A stretch of 64,000 nt of DNA from Solimonas variicoloris DSM 15731 (GTDB lineage: Bacteria > Pseudomonadota > Gammaproteobacteria > Nevskiales > Nevskiaceae). The stretch lies in contig NZ_KB907929.1 in the NCBI RefSeq assembly GCF_000382285.1, positions 124,001 to 188,000 on the forward strand, read 5' to 3'. This document shows, piece by piece, positions 49,041-59,112 of this stretch. The position numbers and the translations under genes were made by a program. The stretch's first letter is position 1. Each line of letters starts with the position of its first letter. Under the pieces are notes generated by a model, which ran no database searches, was not told the DNA's origin, and saw only the letters and a list, made by a program, of their open reading frames with translations.

Positions 49041-49964
49041 ATGGATATTATTGTAGTCAGCCACCAGCGTGGACGGACATGGCGTCTGCGGCTTGACGCC
49101 CGTCACGTTTGGGGTTGGCTGCCCTTCGTGCTGGCCGGCGTCCTGCTGATCGGCGCCAGCTTCGCGGTTGGCTACTGGACGCGCGGCGGCTCCAGCGTGC
49201 TGCCGCCGCGGCTGGTCGCGAGCTGGGCGCAGGAGGTCGAGCAGCAGCGCCACGCGCTTCGGGCTGCCCGTTCCGAAGCAGAGCAGAACGCCGCGGCGCT
49301 GTCGCGCCGGCTCGCCCAGCTGCAGGCGCACGTGCTGCGCCTCGATGCCGCCGGCCAGCGATTGACCGAGATCGCCGGTCTGGAAGAGGGCGAGTTCAAT
49401 TTCAGCGAGCCGCCGCCGCTTGGTGGTCCGGAAGTGAGCTCGGCGGATACCAGCTTCGACCCGGTCCTCGCCTCGCTCACCAATTACGAACGCCAGCTTT
49501 CGGACCGCGAGCGCCAGTTCCGCGTGCTCGAGGATCTGCTGGTCGCCAGTCGCCTGCAGAAGGAAGTGCGGCCGTCCGGCTGGCCGATCGAGAACGGCTG
49601 GATCAGCTCGGTGTTCGGGACCCGCGCCGATCCGTTCAGCGGACGGCTGGCCCGCCATCAGGGCATCGATTTCGCCGGGCGGACCGGTGCCGAGGTACAG
49701 GCGGTGGCGGCCGGCATCGTGTCGTTCGCCGGCCCGAGCGAAGGCTACGGCAATCTCGTCGAGATCAACCACGGCAACGGGTACAGCACCCGCTACGGCC
49801 ACAACAGCGCCATCCTGGTCCGCGTCGGCGAGAAGATCGGGCGTGGCCAGCCCGTGGCGCGTATCGGTTCGACCGGCCGCTCGACCGGGCCGCACGTGCA
49901 TTTCGAAGTGCTCTACAACGGCACCGCCGTCGATCCGGAGCGCTATATCCAGGCGGCGCGCTGA
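49041..49964 (+). CDS. M23 family metallopeptidase (LytM domain), membrane-anchored
   Basis: 307-residue envelope peptidase. One N-terminal membrane segment (about 26-46), a coiled coil (about 60-105, RHALRAARSEAEQNAA) and a C-terminal LytM domain (about 185-300) with FGTRADPFSG, HQGIDFA, RYGHNSAI and HVHFEVLYNG. The zinc ligands H and D of HQGID and the H of HVHFE are intact, so it may be an active peptidoglycan endopeptidase; division-related regulators of this shape also exist. Adjacent to secA as in Pseudomonas. Confidence 0.9.
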   Translation: MDIIVVSHQRGRTWRLRLDARHVWGWLPFVLAGVLLIGASFAVGYWTRGGSSVLPPRLVASWAQEVEQQRHALRAARSEAEQNAAALSRRLAQLQAHVLRLDAAGQRLTEIAGLEEGEFNFSEPPPLGGPEVSSADTSFDPVLASLTNYERQLSDRERQFRVLEDLLVASRLQKEVRPSGWPIENGWISSVFGTRADPFSGRLARHQGIDFAGRTGAEVQAVAAGIVSFAGPSEGYGNLVEINHGNGYSTRYGHNSAILVRVGEKIGRGQPVARIGSTGRSTGPHVHFEVLYNGTAVDPERYIQAAR

Positions 49965-50094
49965 GGCGGCGCGTCCGCGGCGATCGCCCGGACCGCCTTG
50001 AAAGCCTGCCGGATGCCCCAAGCAAGGCATAATACGCGCCATTTCCTCTTCGGGCGGCGGCCTGCGTCGCCGTCCTACCGCCTCTAGCGAGCTT

Positions 50095-52863
50095 ATGTTC
50101 AACAATGTTCTGGCCCGGGTCTTCGGGAGCCGCAATCAACGCATCCTGAAGAAACTCGATCCGCTGGTGGCGGCGGTCGCGGCGCTCGAAGCGAAGTACG
50201 CGGCGATGGACGATGCCGCACTGGCGCAGCAGACGACGGATCTGCGCGAGCGCCTCGCCAAGGGCGAGACGCTCGCGCAGATCCGCGCCGACGCCTTCGC
50301 GGTCGTGCGCGAGGCCGGCAAGCGCGTCATGGGCATGCGCCACTTCGACGTCCAGCTGATCGGCGGCGCGATCCTGCACGAAGGCAAGATCGCCGAAATG
50401 CGCACCGGCGAGGGCAAGACCCTGGTCGCCACGCTGCCGGCCTATCTCAATGCGCTGCCCGGCAAGGGCGTGCATGTCGTCACCGTCAACGACTACCTCG
50501 CCCGTCGCGACTCGGAATGGATGGGGCGCATCTTCCGCTTCCTGGGGCTGAGCGTCGGCGTCATCGTCTCCGGGCAGAGCACCGAGGAGAAGCGCGAGGC
50601 TTACGCCTGCGACATCACCTACGCGACCAACAACGAGCTCGGCTTCGATTACCTGCGCGACAACATGGCGTTCTCGCCGGGCGACAAGGTGCAGCGCGGC
50701 CATCACTACGCGATCGTCGACGAGGTCGACTCGATTCTGATCGACGAAGCCCGTACGCCGCTGATCATCAGCGGCCCGACCGACGACGACCCGGATCTGT
50801 ACCGCAAGATCAACGCCCTGATCCCGAAGCTGGCCGCGCAGCAGGAGGAAGACGGGCCGGGCGATTTCTCGGTTGACGAAAAGGCCAAGCAGGTTCATCT
50901 CACCGAGACCGGCCACGAGAAGGTCGAGGGCCTGATGCGGGCGAGCGGTCTGCTCGGCGAAGAGGACAGCCTCTACGACGCCGCCAACATCGTCCTGCTG
51001 CATCATCTGAATGCGCTGCTGCGCGCGCATCACCTGTACAAGCGCGACGTCGAGTACATCGTCCGCAACGGCCAGATCATCATCATCGACGAGTTCACCG
51101 GGCGCATGATGCCGGGGCGTCGCTGGTCGGACGGCCTGCATCAGGCGATCGAGGCGAAGGAGAACGTCAAGATCCAGCAGGAGAACCAGACGCTCGCCAG
51201 CATCACCTTCCAGAACTACTTCCGCCTCTACGAGAAGCTGTCCGGCATGACCGGCACGGCCGACACCGAGGCCTTCGAGTTCCAGAGCATCTACAACCTG
51301 GAAGTCGTCGTGATCCCGACCAATCGCCCGATGCAGCGCAAGGATCAGGGCGATCTCGTGTTCATGAACGCGCAGGACAAGTTCAACGCGGTGATCGGCG
51401 AGATCCGCCAGGCGCACGCCAAGCAGCAGCCGGTACTGGTCGGCACGGCCAGCATCGAGACCTCGGAGCTGCTGTCCGGCCTGCTGAAGAAGGACGGCAT
51501 CGCGCACGAGGTGCTCAACGCCAAGCAGCACGAGCGCGAAGCCGAGATCGTCGCCCAGGCCGGCCGCCCGGGTGCGGTGACGATCGCGACCAATATGGCG
51601 GGTCGCGGTACCGATATCGTGCTCGGCGGCAATCTGGAGTCCGAGCTCGCGCAGATTCCGGAGGACGACGTCGCCGGCCGCGAAGCGGCGAAGGCGGCGT
51701 GGAAGCAGCGCCACGAGCTGGTGCTGCAGGCCGGCGGCCTGTACGTGATCGGCTCGGAGCGACACGAATCGCGGCGCATCGACAATCAGCTCCGCGGCCG
51801 CTCCGGGCGCCAGGGCGATCCCGGTGCCTCGCGCTTCTATTTGTCGCTCGACGACACGCTGATGCGCATCTTCACGCCGCCGCGCATGCGCGCGATGCTG
51901 CAGGGCCTCGGCATGCAGGAAGGCGAGGCGATCGAACATCGCTGGGTGACGCGCGCGATCGAAACCGCGCAGCGCAAGGTCGAGGCCCACAACTTCGACA
52001 TCCGCAAGCAGCTGCTCGAGTACGACAATGTCGCCAACGACCAGCGCAAGGCGGTCTACGAGCTGCGTGACCAGATCATGGTGGCGGAGCGCGTCACCGA
52101 CATGGTCGACACCATCCGCCCGGATGTCGTCAGCGCCGTGATCGACGCGTACGTTCCGCCGCAATCGATCGAAGATACCTGGAACATCGAAGGCCTGCAG
52201 GAGGCATTCCGCCGCGATTTTGCGCTCGACCTGCCGATCAAGGCCTGGCTCGACGAGGAGCGCGAGCTCAACGAGAAGAGCCTGCGCGCGCGCCTGCTCG
52301 ACAAGGTGCGCGAGGCGTACGAGGAGAAGAAGGCGCAAATCGGCGCGCCGATCCTCGAGCATTTCGAGAAGGCGGCGATGCTGCAGACGCTCGACAATCT
52401 CTGGCGTGAGCATCTGGCGGCGATGGATTACCTGCGCCAGGGCATCCACCTGCGTGGCTACGCGCAGAAGGATCCGAAGCAGGAATACAAGCGCGAGGCT
52501 TTCGGCATGTTCAACGACATGCTGTCGCGCTACAAGCACGAAGTCATCACGCTGCTCGCCCGCGTGCGCATCCAGACCGAGGCCGAGGTCCAGGCCGTCG
52601 AGGAGCAGCGTCGCCGCCAGGCCGAGCTGCTCGAAAAGCGCATGCAGATGCAGCACGAGTCGGCGCCGATCGCCGTCGACGGCAGCGAGGTCGAGGCCGC
52701 CGCCGTTGAAGCGCCGGCCGCGGTTCCGCGCCGCCTCGAGGCCGCGCCTGCGGTGGAGCGCAGCGCGCCGATCGTGCGCGACATGCCCAAGGTCGGCCGC
52801 AACGATCCCTGCCCGTGCGGCAGCGGCAAGAAGTTCAAGCACTGCCACGGCGCGCTCGTCTAG
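50095..52863 (+). CDS. secA: Protein translocase ATPase SecA
   Basis: 922-residue motor of the Sec pathway. Walker A GEGKT is at 105-109, [18 protein letters not shown] follows, [15 protein letters not shown] lies in the second nucleotide domain, and [27 protein letters not shown] is present in its conserved parts. The C-terminal zinc finger [13 protein letters not shown] (C906, C908, C917, H918) binds SecB. Length is normal (about 900). Followed by a terminator. Confidence 0.98.
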   Translation: MFNNVLARVFGSRNQRILKKLDPLVAAVAALEAKYAAMDDAALAQQTTDLRERLAKGETLAQIRADAFAVVREAGKRVMGMRHFDVQLIGGAILHEGKIAEMRTGEGKTLVATLPAYLNALPGKGVHVVTVNDYLARRDSEWMGRIFRFLGLSVGVIVSGQSTEEKREAYACDITYATNNELGFDYLRDNMAFSPGDKVQRGHHYAIVDEVDSILIDEARTPLIISGPTDDDPDLYRKINALIPKLAAQQEEDGPGDFSVDEKAKQVHLTETGHEKVEGLMRASGLLGEEDSLYDAANIVLLHHLNALLRAHHLYKRDVEYIVRNGQIIIIDEFTGRMMPGRRWSDGLHQAIEAKENVKIQQENQTLASITFQNYFRLYEKLSGMTGTADTEAFEFQSIYNLEVVVIPTNRPMQRKDQGDLVFMNAQDKFNAVIGEIRQAHAKQQPVLVGTASIETSELLSGLLKKDGIAHEVLNAKQHEREAEIVAQAGRPGAVTIATNMAGRGTDIVLGGNLESELAQIPEDDVAGREAAKAAWKQRHELVLQAGGLYVIGSERHESRRIDNQLRGRSGRQGDPGASRFYLSLDDTLMRIFTPPRMRAMLQGLGMQEGEAIEHRWVTRAIETAQRKVEAHNFDIRKQLLEYDNVANDQRKAVYELRDQIMVAERVTDMVDTIRPDVVSAVIDAYVPPQSIEDTWNIEGLQEAFRRDFALDLPIKAWLDEERELNEKSLRARLLDKVREAYEEKKAQIGAPILEHFEKAAMLQTLDNLWREHLAAMDYLRQGIHLRGYAQKDPKQEYKREAFGMFNDMLSRYKHEVITLLARVRIQTEAEVQAVEEQRRRQAELLEKRMQMQHESAPIAVDGSEVEAAAVEAPAAVPRRLEAAPAVERSAPIVRDMPKVGRNDPCPCGSGKKFKHCHGALV

Positions 52864-53014
52864 CACGGTCCATGCGGTGGCGCGGGCCGGCTTGCCGCCG
52901 GCCGTGCGTGCTGCGCCGCTGAGCCGTCACGCGCGCGAGCGCGCCTCGGCCCTGCGCGCGGCGACGGCGGCGCGGCGCCTATGGCTTGTCGGGATCGGGC
53001 AACGCAAAATACGC

Positions 53015-53043
53015 AAGGCGCCTTCGAGGCGCCTTCATTCTTT
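53015..53043 (+). terminator. Rho-independent terminator after secA
   Basis: 8-bp stem AAGGCGCC (53015-53022) with GGCGCCTT (53028-53035), TTCGA loop and a TTCTTT tail. It lies between secA and argJ; a GC hairpin without T-tract (52885-52903) precedes it. Confidence 0.75.
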
Positions 53044-53060
53044 CTGCCGCGAAACCAAAC

Positions 53061-54281
53061 ATGGCCGTCAATCTGTCCGAACCCACGAACCTGCTGCCGG
53101 TCACCGGCGTGCGTCTCGGCGTCGCCGAAGCGGCGATCAAGAAGCCGGGGCGCAATGACCTGCTGCTGATCGAGCTCGCCGAGGGCAGCCGTGTCGCTGG
53201 TGTGTTCACGCGCAATGCCTTCGCGGCGGCGCCGGTGCAGCTATGCCGCGAATCGCTGAAGGCGACGCCGGCGATTCGCGCGCTGCTCGTCAATGCCGGC
53301 AACGCCAATGCCGCGACCGGCAGTGGCGGTCGCGACGACGCGCGCCGGACGACGGCTGCCGTCGCCGTCGCGCTCGGCTGCGCGGCGCAGCAGGTCCTGC
53401 CGTTCTCGACCGGCGTGATCGGCCAGCGCCTGCCGCTTGAGCGCATGCTCGCGGCGGTGCCGAGGGCGATTGCCGATCTGGCCGCCGACCGCTGGACGAC
53501 GGCGGCGCGCACCATCATGACCACCGACACGGTCTCGAAAGGCGCCAGCCGCCGCGTCGCGACCTCGCAGGGCGAGATCACGGTGACCGGCATCGCCAAG
53601 GGCGTCGGCATGATCGAGCCGCACATGGCGACGATGCTGGCGTTCGTCGCCACCGATGCGCGCCTGACGCCGGCGGCGACCGACGCCGCGCTGCGCGCTG
53701 CGGTCGACGAATCGTTCAACTGCGTGACCGTCGACAGCGACACGTCGACCAACGACTCCTGCGTGCTGTGCGCGACCGCGCAGGTCGGCACACGCGACAT
53801 CGAGGTCGGCGATGCCGACTATGCGCTCGTCGCCGCCGCCATCCGCGAGGTCTGCATCGAGCTCGCGCAATGCGTGGTGCGTGACGGCGAGGGGGCAACC
53901 CGTTTCATCACCATCGAAATCGGCGGTGCGCGCGACGTCGCCGAGGCGCGCCAGGTCGGCTATGCGATCGCCAACTCGCCGCTGGTCAAGACCGCGATGT
54001 TTGCCGGTGACGCCAATTGGGGGCGCATCGTCATGGCGATCGGCAAGGCCGGCGTCGAGGGGCTGGATCCGGCGCGGGTCGGCGTGGCGCTCGACGATGT
54101 CGTGCTGCTCGAAGGCGGCGAGCCGCATCCCGACTATCGCGAGGAACGCGGTGCCGCGATCGTCGCGCGGCCCGAGTTCACGATTCGCGTCACGCTCGGC
54201 CGCGGCGACGCAAAGGCGCGCTTGTGGACCTGCGATTTCAGCTACGAGTACGTGAAGATCAACGCCGAGTACCGCACTTGA
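53061..54281 (+). CDS. argJ: Bifunctional ornithine acetyltransferase / N-acetylglutamate synthase ArgJ
   Basis: 406-residue enzyme that recycles the acetyl group in arginine synthesis; made as one chain that cuts itself at a conserved Thr. The cleavage region GIAKGVGMIEPHMATMLAF is intact with MATML, and NAGNANAATG, TDTVSKGAS and DTSTNDSC are conserved. The ATG at 53061 is used because the upstream frame crosses the secA terminator. Whether it is mono- or bifunctional cannot be read from sequence. Confidence 0.96.
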   Translation: MAVNLSEPTNLLPVTGVRLGVAEAAIKKPGRNDLLLIELAEGSRVAGVFTRNAFAAAPVQLCRESLKATPAIRALLVNAGNANAATGSGGRDDARRTTAAVAVALGCAAQQVLPFSTGVIGQRLPLERMLAAVPRAIADLAADRWTTAARTIMTTDTVSKGASRRVATSQGEITVTGIAKGVGMIEPHMATMLAFVATDARLTPAATDAALRAAVDESFNCVTVDSDTSTNDSCVLCATAQVGTRDIEVGDADYALVAAAIREVCIELAQCVVRDGEGATRFITIEIGGARDVAEARQVGYAIANSPLVKTAMFAGDANWGRIVMAIGKAGVEGLDPARVGVALDDVVLLEGGEPHPDYREERGAAIVARPEFTIRVTLGRGDAKARLWTCDFSYEYVKINAEYRT

Positions 54282-54315
54282 GGCGGCTGCCGATGCCAGC
54301 GCGGATCGCATCGCG

Positions 54316-55299
54316 GTGAGCGAACCGACCGTCGAGTCCGCCGTTGCCGGCGACGCGCCGCAGGCCGTGGCGCAGCGTCCGCGGATCGCGGTGGCGGCCG
54401 GCTGTCTGGTCGACGGCGCCGGCCGCGTGCTGATCGCGCAGCGTCCGCACGGCAAGATTGCCGCGGGGCAGTGGGAATTCCCCGGCGGCAAGATCGAGGC
54501 CGGCGAGACCTCGCGCGCGGCGCTGGTGCGGGAGATCGAGGAGGAACTCGGCGTGACCGTGCGCGTCGCGCGGCCGCTGATCAAGGTCGTCCATGCCTAC
54601 CGCGAGCGCACCGTCGAACTCGATTGCTGGCTGGCGAGCGCCTGGAGCGGCGAGCCGCAGGGGCGTGAGCAGCAGGCTTTCGCCTGGGTGCGCCTCGACG
54701 AGATCGACGGTTATCCCATCCTTGCCGCCGACGCACCGATCCTGTCGGCGCTGCGCCTGCCGGCCCATTACGTGTTCACGCCACCGGACATCGGCGCCGA
54801 GGCGCTGCTTGCGCGCCTGCCACAGCTGCCGCGCGGCGCTTTGCTGCGCCTGCGCCTGCCGGCGCTGGACGACGCGGCGTACGCGGCACTGGCGGCGCGC
54901 GTGCTCGTCGCGGCCGGCGGCGCGCTGCGCGTCGTGCTCGATCGCGATCCGGAAATGGTCGGGCGGCTCGGCGCCGCCGGCTGGCATGCCGACAGCGGGC
55001 GCCTGGCGGCGCTGCCGTCGCGGCCGGCGGTGCCCCTGTGCCTGGCTTCCGCGCACAGCCCGGCCGAGCTGACGCGCGCGCGAGAACTGGGCTTCGATGC
55101 CGCGGTGCTCGGGCCGGTGCGGCCGACACCGACGCATCCGGATGCGTCTGGCCTGGGCGAGACGACGGCGGCAGCCTGGACGCAGGCCGCCAATCTGCCG
55201 GTGTACTGGCTCGGCGGCCTCGGCCCCGGCGATCTGGACGCGGTGCAGGCGCACTACGCCCAGGGCGTTGCTGCGATCCGCGCCTACTGGCCGGCCTAG
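54316..55299 (+). CDS. Nudix hydrolase fused to a ThiE-like domain (MutT type)
   Basis: 327-residue two-domain protein. The N-terminal domain has the complete Nudix box GGKIEAGETSRAALVREI followed by EEELGV, as in MutT (8-oxo-dGTP hydrolysis). The C-terminal half resembles thiamine-phosphate synthase (ThiE): ASAHSPAELTRARELGFDAAVLGPV, TPTHPDA and YWLGGLGPGDLDAV. Such fusions are known in gammaproteobacteria; the role of the second domain is unclear. The start is GTG at 54316. Confidence 0.9.
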   Translation: MSEPTVESAVAGDAPQAVAQRPRIAVAAGCLVDGAGRVLIAQRPHGKIAAGQWEFPGGKIEAGETSRAALVREIEEELGVTVRVARPLIKVVHAYRERTVELDCWLASAWSGEPQGREQQAFAWVRLDEIDGYPILAADAPILSALRLPAHYVFTPPDIGAEALLARLPQLPRGALLRLRLPALDDAAYAALAARVLVAAGGALRVVLDRDPEMVGRLGAAGWHADSGRLAALPSRPAVPLCLASAHSPAELTRARELGFDAAVLGPVRPTPTHPDASGLGETTAAAWTQAANLPVYWLGGLGPGDLDAVQAHYAQGVAAIRAYWPA

Positions 55300-55308
55300 C
55301 CGCGGGCG

Positions 55309-55521
55309 CTAGTCGCCGTCCGGATCGCGATGGTGCGGCGCCGCGTCGTCGCTGGGAATGCCGTAGCGTCCGGCAAACCAGTCGCCCAGGTCGAGCAGCT
55401 TGCAGCGTTCCGAGCAGAACGGGCGCCAGGGGTTGCTCTCGTCGAGGCGTACCGACTGGCCGCACTGCGGGCAGGAGCCGATGCGGTAGGGGCGGGCGGC
55501 GGGGTCTTGTGGGCTCTTCAC
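55309..55521 (-). CDS. yacG: DNA gyrase inhibitor YacG
   Basis: 70-residue zinc protein of the YacG family. CPQCG and CSERCKLLDLGDWFAGRY give the C-x2-C and C-x3-C ligands. In E. coli it inhibits gyrase. The start is GTG at 55521, overlapping the zapD stop (GTGA); a GTG at 55533 is possible but less favoured. Confidence 0.9.
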   Translation of the reverse strand: MKSPQDPAARPYRIGSCPQCGQSVRLDESNPWRPFCSERCKLLDLGDWFAGRYGIPSDDAAPHHRDPDGD

Positions 55522-56297
55522 AGGTTGCAGCACTGCAGCTGGAAGCCGATGTCCGCGTGTGCTTGCTGGGCGCGGCTACTGATGTCGCGCAGGCCCATGA
55601 AGCGGACCGTGAAGCGATGCCGGCCGGCGCTGATCTCCGGATAGACGCCGGCGGCCGCCGGGACGATCACCCGCACCAGCAGGCACGGGCCGGTGGGCGT
55701 ATGCAGGTAGATCCCGTTCTGGGCGACGACCGGATCCGCCGGCACGCTGGCGCGCAGCAGTTTCAGGTACAGCGTGACCGCGCGCTCGAACGGCGCCAGA
55801 TCGGCGAACCAGGCATCGAGGTCGCGGTCGGTGCGCTCGCGCGGCTGCGACAGCCACCAGTGGTAGTGCGGCAGGTCGAAGCCGCAGGTGCCGCCGGGAA
55901 TCGTCGAGCGGTTGAGAACGCTGGTCAGGAAGTCGCTGCCGCGCAGCAGCGAGTTGGCGAACTGCGTGGCCAGCTGCTGCAGTTCGTTGAGTGCCTCGGT
56001 AATGTCGGCGAGGACGCCCTTGAGGCGCTCCTGATCGACGCTCGGGCGGGCCGCGAGCCGCGTCAGGTGGTGATACTGATCCGTCAGCTCCTTGAGGATG
56101 TCGTTCTTGAGGTCGGAGCGCGAGATCACGACCAGCAGATCGAGCAGCGAATCCAGTGCCGAGCGCGTGCCGCAGGTGCTGCGGTCGCGGCGATGGTGCC
56201 GGTATTGCGCGAACAGCAGCTCGAGACGCAAAAAGGTGCGCACCCGCTCACTCAGCGGTTGCTCGAACACCAGATCGGCCACGGCTCCTTCGCTCAC
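55518..56297 (-). CDS. zapD: Cell division protein ZapD
   Basis: 259-residue cytoplasmic FtsZ-binding protein that bundles FtsZ filaments. FEQPLSERVRTFLRLELLFAQ at the N-terminus, NRSTIPGGTCGFDLPHYHWWLS and ISAGRHRFTVRFM near the C-terminus are conserved. Start GTG at 56297. Followed by yacG and preceded by coaE, the usual order; its FtsZ target tail is in this window. Confidence 0.92.
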   Translation of the reverse strand: MSEGAVADLVFEQPLSERVRTFLRLELLFAQYRHHRRDRSTCGTRSALDSLLDLLVVISRSDLKNDILKELTDQYHHLTRLAARPSVDQERLKGVLADITEALNELQQLATQFANSLLRGSDFLTSVLNRSTIPGGTCGFDLPHYHWWLSQPRERTDRDLDAWFADLAPFERAVTLYLKLLRASVPADPVVAQNGIYLHTPTGPCLLVRVIVPAAAGVYPEISAGRHRFTVRFMGLRDISSRAQQAHADIGFQLQCCNL

Positions 56298-56312
56298 TTG
56301 CGGGCTTGACGT

Positions 56313-56975
56313 CTAAATTTTGATTGTGAACGAGTTCTCAGTGCGCGGCAAACGCAGGCCAGGCGCGGAGGCTTCGCCGGCGGCGGCGAGTCGCAGGTAA
56401 TAGGCGTGGAATTCGGCGACGGCGGCCTGCGTCGTCGCGATGTCGCCGGCGTTGACCAGCACGTCGTGCGCGGCGGCGAGGCGCGCTTCGCGGTCGAGCT
56501 GCGCGGCGAGCATGCGCCGCGCGAGCGTTTCGTCGATGCCGTCGCGCTGCATCAGGCGGGCGAGCTGCACCTCGACCGGCGCGTCGACCAGCAGGACGCG
56601 GTCGACGAGGTCCTGCATCTTCGCTTCGAGCAGGATCGCCACGCTGAGCATGCAGTACGGGGCCGTCTGCGTGCTGCGCCAGGCGCGCATGCGCTCGCGG
56701 ATGCGCGGATGCGTGATCGCTTCGAGTTGCTTGAGGGCGGTCGGATCGGCGAACACATGCTCGCGCATCCGGCGCCGGTCGAGTTCGCCGTCGGGCAGCA
56801 GGAAGCCGGCGCCGAAGGTCTGTGCGATCTCGGCGAGGCCCGGCGTGCCGGCGGCAACGACCTCGCGGGCGACGCGATCGGCGTCGAGCACCGGCACGCC
56901 GAGCCCTTCGAACAGCGACTGCACCAGCGATTTGCCGCTGGCGATGCCGCCGGTCAGGCCGATCGTCAGCGGCAT
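56313..56975 (-). CDS. coaE: Dephospho-CoA kinase
   Basis: 220-residue enzyme of the last step in CoA synthesis. P-loop GGIASGKS (9-16), VLDADRVAREV and ITHPRIRERM are conserved. The C-terminus is slightly extended. Its ATG shares a base with the pilD stop (TGATG), so pilD and coaE are coupled. Confidence 0.95.
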   Translation of the reverse strand: MPLTIGLTGGIASGKSLVQSLFEGLGVPVLDADRVAREVVAAGTPGLAEIAQTFGAGFLLPDGELDRRRMREHVFADPTALKQLEAITHPRIRERMRAWRSTQTAPYCMLSVAILLEAKMQDLVDRVLLVDAPVEVQLARLMQRDGIDETLARRMLAAQLDREARLAAAHDVLVNAGDIATTQAAVAEFHAYYLRLAAAGEASAPGLRLPRTENSFTIKI

Positions 56976-57838
56976 CAGCGCAGGCTCTGCAGGTAGAGCT
57001 GGCTCAAGTCATGGCCATACAGCAGCGCCAGCCAGCCGGCGGCCGCCAGATACGGACCGAACGGAATCGGAATCTGGCGATCGTGCCGGCGGAACAGGAC
57101 CAGGCCGACGCCGACGACGGCGCCGACCACCGAGGAGAGCAGGACGATGGTCGGCAGCGCCTGCCAGCCGAGCCAGGCGCCGAGCGCGGCGAGCAGCTTG
57201 AAGTCGCCGTAGCCCATGCCTTCCTTGCCGGTCGTCAGCTTGAACAGCCAGTAGATCGACCACAGCACCAGATAGCCGGCCATCGCACCGAGCACCGCGT
57301 CGCGCAGGCCGGCGAAGACCGGGAACAGCGCGAGCAGCAGGCCGAGCCACAGCAGCGGCAGCGTCAGGTCGTCCGGCAGCAGCTGCGTGCGCAGGTCGAT
57401 GACGGCGAGTGCGAGCAGGGTCCAGCTGAGGGCCAGCGCGGCCGGCAGCTGCGGCCCGTAGCCGAAGTGCCAGGCGCAGACGCCGGCCATCACGCCGGCG
57501 GCGAGCTCGACCAGCGGATACTGTGCCGGAATCGCCGTGCCGCAGGCGGCGCAACGGCCGCGCAGGAACAGCCAGCCGAACAGCGGCACGTTGTGCCAGG
57601 GCTTGATCGGCGTGCCGCACGACGGGCAGCAGGACGCGGGGCGCAGCAGCGAGAACGGCGCTTCGTCGAGCGCAGGCAGTTCGAGCGCCTCGCGGGCATC
57701 ACGCTTCCACGCCCGTTCCATCATGCGCGGCAGGCGGTAGATGACGACGTTGAGGAAGCTGCCGACGATCAGGCCGAGCAGCGCCGTGAGCGAAATCAGC
57801 AGGGCGGGGCTGCTGCGCAGCCCGTCGAGCAGGGTCAT
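56975..57838 (-). CDS. pilD: Type IV prepilin peptidase/N-methyltransferase PilD
   Basis: 287-residue membrane aspartyl protease that cleaves and methylates prepilins. LIVGSFLNVVIYRLP, the zinc tetracysteine CPSCG...CAACG (about 72-100), the first catalytic Asp in VIDLRTQLLPD and the second in GMGYGDFKLLAALGA are present. Several membrane helices follow. It is coupled to coaE. Confidence 0.96.
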   Translation of the reverse strand: MTLLDGLRSSPALLISLTALLGLIVGSFLNVVIYRLPRMMERAWKRDAREALELPALDEAPFSLLRPASCCPSCGTPIKPWHNVPLFGWLFLRGRCAACGTAIPAQYPLVELAAGVMAGVCAWHFGYGPQLPAALALSWTLLALAVIDLRTQLLPDDLTLPLLWLGLLLALFPVFAGLRDAVLGAMAGYLVLWSIYWLFKLTTGKEGMGYGDFKLLAALGAWLGWQALPTIVLLSSVVGAVVGVGLVLFRRHDRQIPIPFGPYLAAAGWLALLYGHDLSQLYLQSLR

Positions 57839-57850
57839 GAGACGGTCAGT

Positions 57851-59071
57851 TCAGATGGCTTGGCCGAGCTTGAAGATCGGCAGATACATGGCGACCACCA
57901 GACCGCCGACGAGCACGCCGAGCGTGGCCATGATCATCGGCTCGAGCAGGCTCGACAATGCGTCGACCAGCGCGTCGACCTCGGCTTCGTAGAAGTCGGC
58001 GACCTTCGCGCACATCGCATCGAGCGAGCCGGACTCTTCGCCGATCTGCACCATCTGCGTCGCCATGTTCGGGAACAGGCTCGACTGCTGCATCGTGAAG
58101 TTCAGCTGCTGGCCGGTGGCGACCTGATCCTTCATGCGCAGGATCGCTTCGGTGAAGACGATATTGCCGGCGGCCTTGCCGACTGATTCCATCGCCTCGA
58201 CCAGCGGCACGCCAGCCGCGAACATCGTCGACAGCGTGCGCGCGAAGCGCGCGACCGCCGATTTGTAGAGGATGTCGCCGACCACCGGAATCTTCAGCAG
58301 CAGGCGGTCGAGCAGGCGCCGGAACTTCGCCGATCGGCGCTTGGCCTCGAACAGCGCATAGAAGCCGCCGCCGACGATGCCGATAATCATCCACCAGTAC
58401 GACTGCACGAACTTCGACAGGCCGATCACCATCAGCGTGAACGCCGGCAGGTCGGCGCCGAAGCCCTGGAACAGGTTCTGGAACTGCGGCACCACGAAGT
58501 ACAGCAGAATGCCGGTGACGATGAAGGCGACGACGATGACTGCGGCCGGGTAGGTCAGCGCCTTCTTGACCTTCTTCTTGATGGCCTCGGTCTTTTCCTT
58601 GTACGTGGCGATCTTGTCGAGCAGGGCCTCGAGGGTGCCCGACTTCTCGCCGGCCTCGACCAGATTGACGACCAGATCATCGAAGTACAGCGGGAACTTG
58701 CCGAGGCTCTCGGCGAACGAGTGACCGCTCTCGATATTGGTCTTGATCGCCATGATCATCTCGCCGAGGCTCGGGTTCTCGTGCCCCCGGCCGACGATTT
58801 CGAGCGACTGCACCAGCGGCACGCCGGCCGCCATCATCGTCGCCATCTGGCGCATGAAGATGGCGATGTCGCCGGTGGCGATCTTCTTCTTGCGCTTGCC
58901 GAACAGCGAGGACTGCTTGCGCACGAAGATCGGATTGATGCCGTCGCGGCGCAGCTGCAGGCGGATGAAATGCTCGCTCGGACCGATGCGGTCGCCCTTG
59001 ATGCGATTGCCCTTGCGATCGGTGCCCTCCCAGCGGAAGGTGTATTCCTTGACTGCCGCTGCGTCCGCCAT
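57851..59071 (-). CDS. pilC: Type IV pilus assembly inner-membrane protein PilC
   Basis: 406-residue GspF/PilC platform protein. Two cytoplasmic GspF domains are seen with FMRQMATMMAAGVPLVQSLEIV and FARTLSTMFAAGVPLVEAMESV; three membrane helices include AVIVVAFIVTGILLYFVVP. It lies 12 bases before pilD and 41 after pilB. Confidence 0.96.
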   Translation of the reverse strand: MADAAAVKEYTFRWEGTDRKGNRIKGDRIGPSEHFIRLQLRRDGINPIFVRKQSSLFGKRKKKIATGDIAIFMRQMATMMAAGVPLVQSLEIVGRGHENPSLGEMIMAIKTNIESGHSFAESLGKFPLYFDDLVVNLVEAGEKSGTLEALLDKIATYKEKTEAIKKKVKKALTYPAAVIVVAFIVTGILLYFVVPQFQNLFQGFGADLPAFTLMVIGLSKFVQSYWWMIIGIVGGGFYALFEAKRRSAKFRRLLDRLLLKIPVVGDILYKSAVARFARTLSTMFAAGVPLVEAMESVGKAAGNIVFTEAILRMKDQVATGQQLNFTMQQSSLFPNMATQMVQIGEESGSLDAMCAKVADFYEAEVDALVDALSSLLEPMIMATLGVLVGGLVVAMYLPIFKLGQAI

Positions 59072-59112
59072 CTACCGCCCCCTAAACGTCCAGAATCCCG
59101 CCCGTACCGCTG

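Noticed and set aside
49765-52866. A 1033-codon minus-strand open frame opposite secA
   Set aside because: Same kind of shadow; composition is that of antisense and no motifs are seen.
52986-53060. Longer argJ start
   Set aside because: It runs through the secA terminator.
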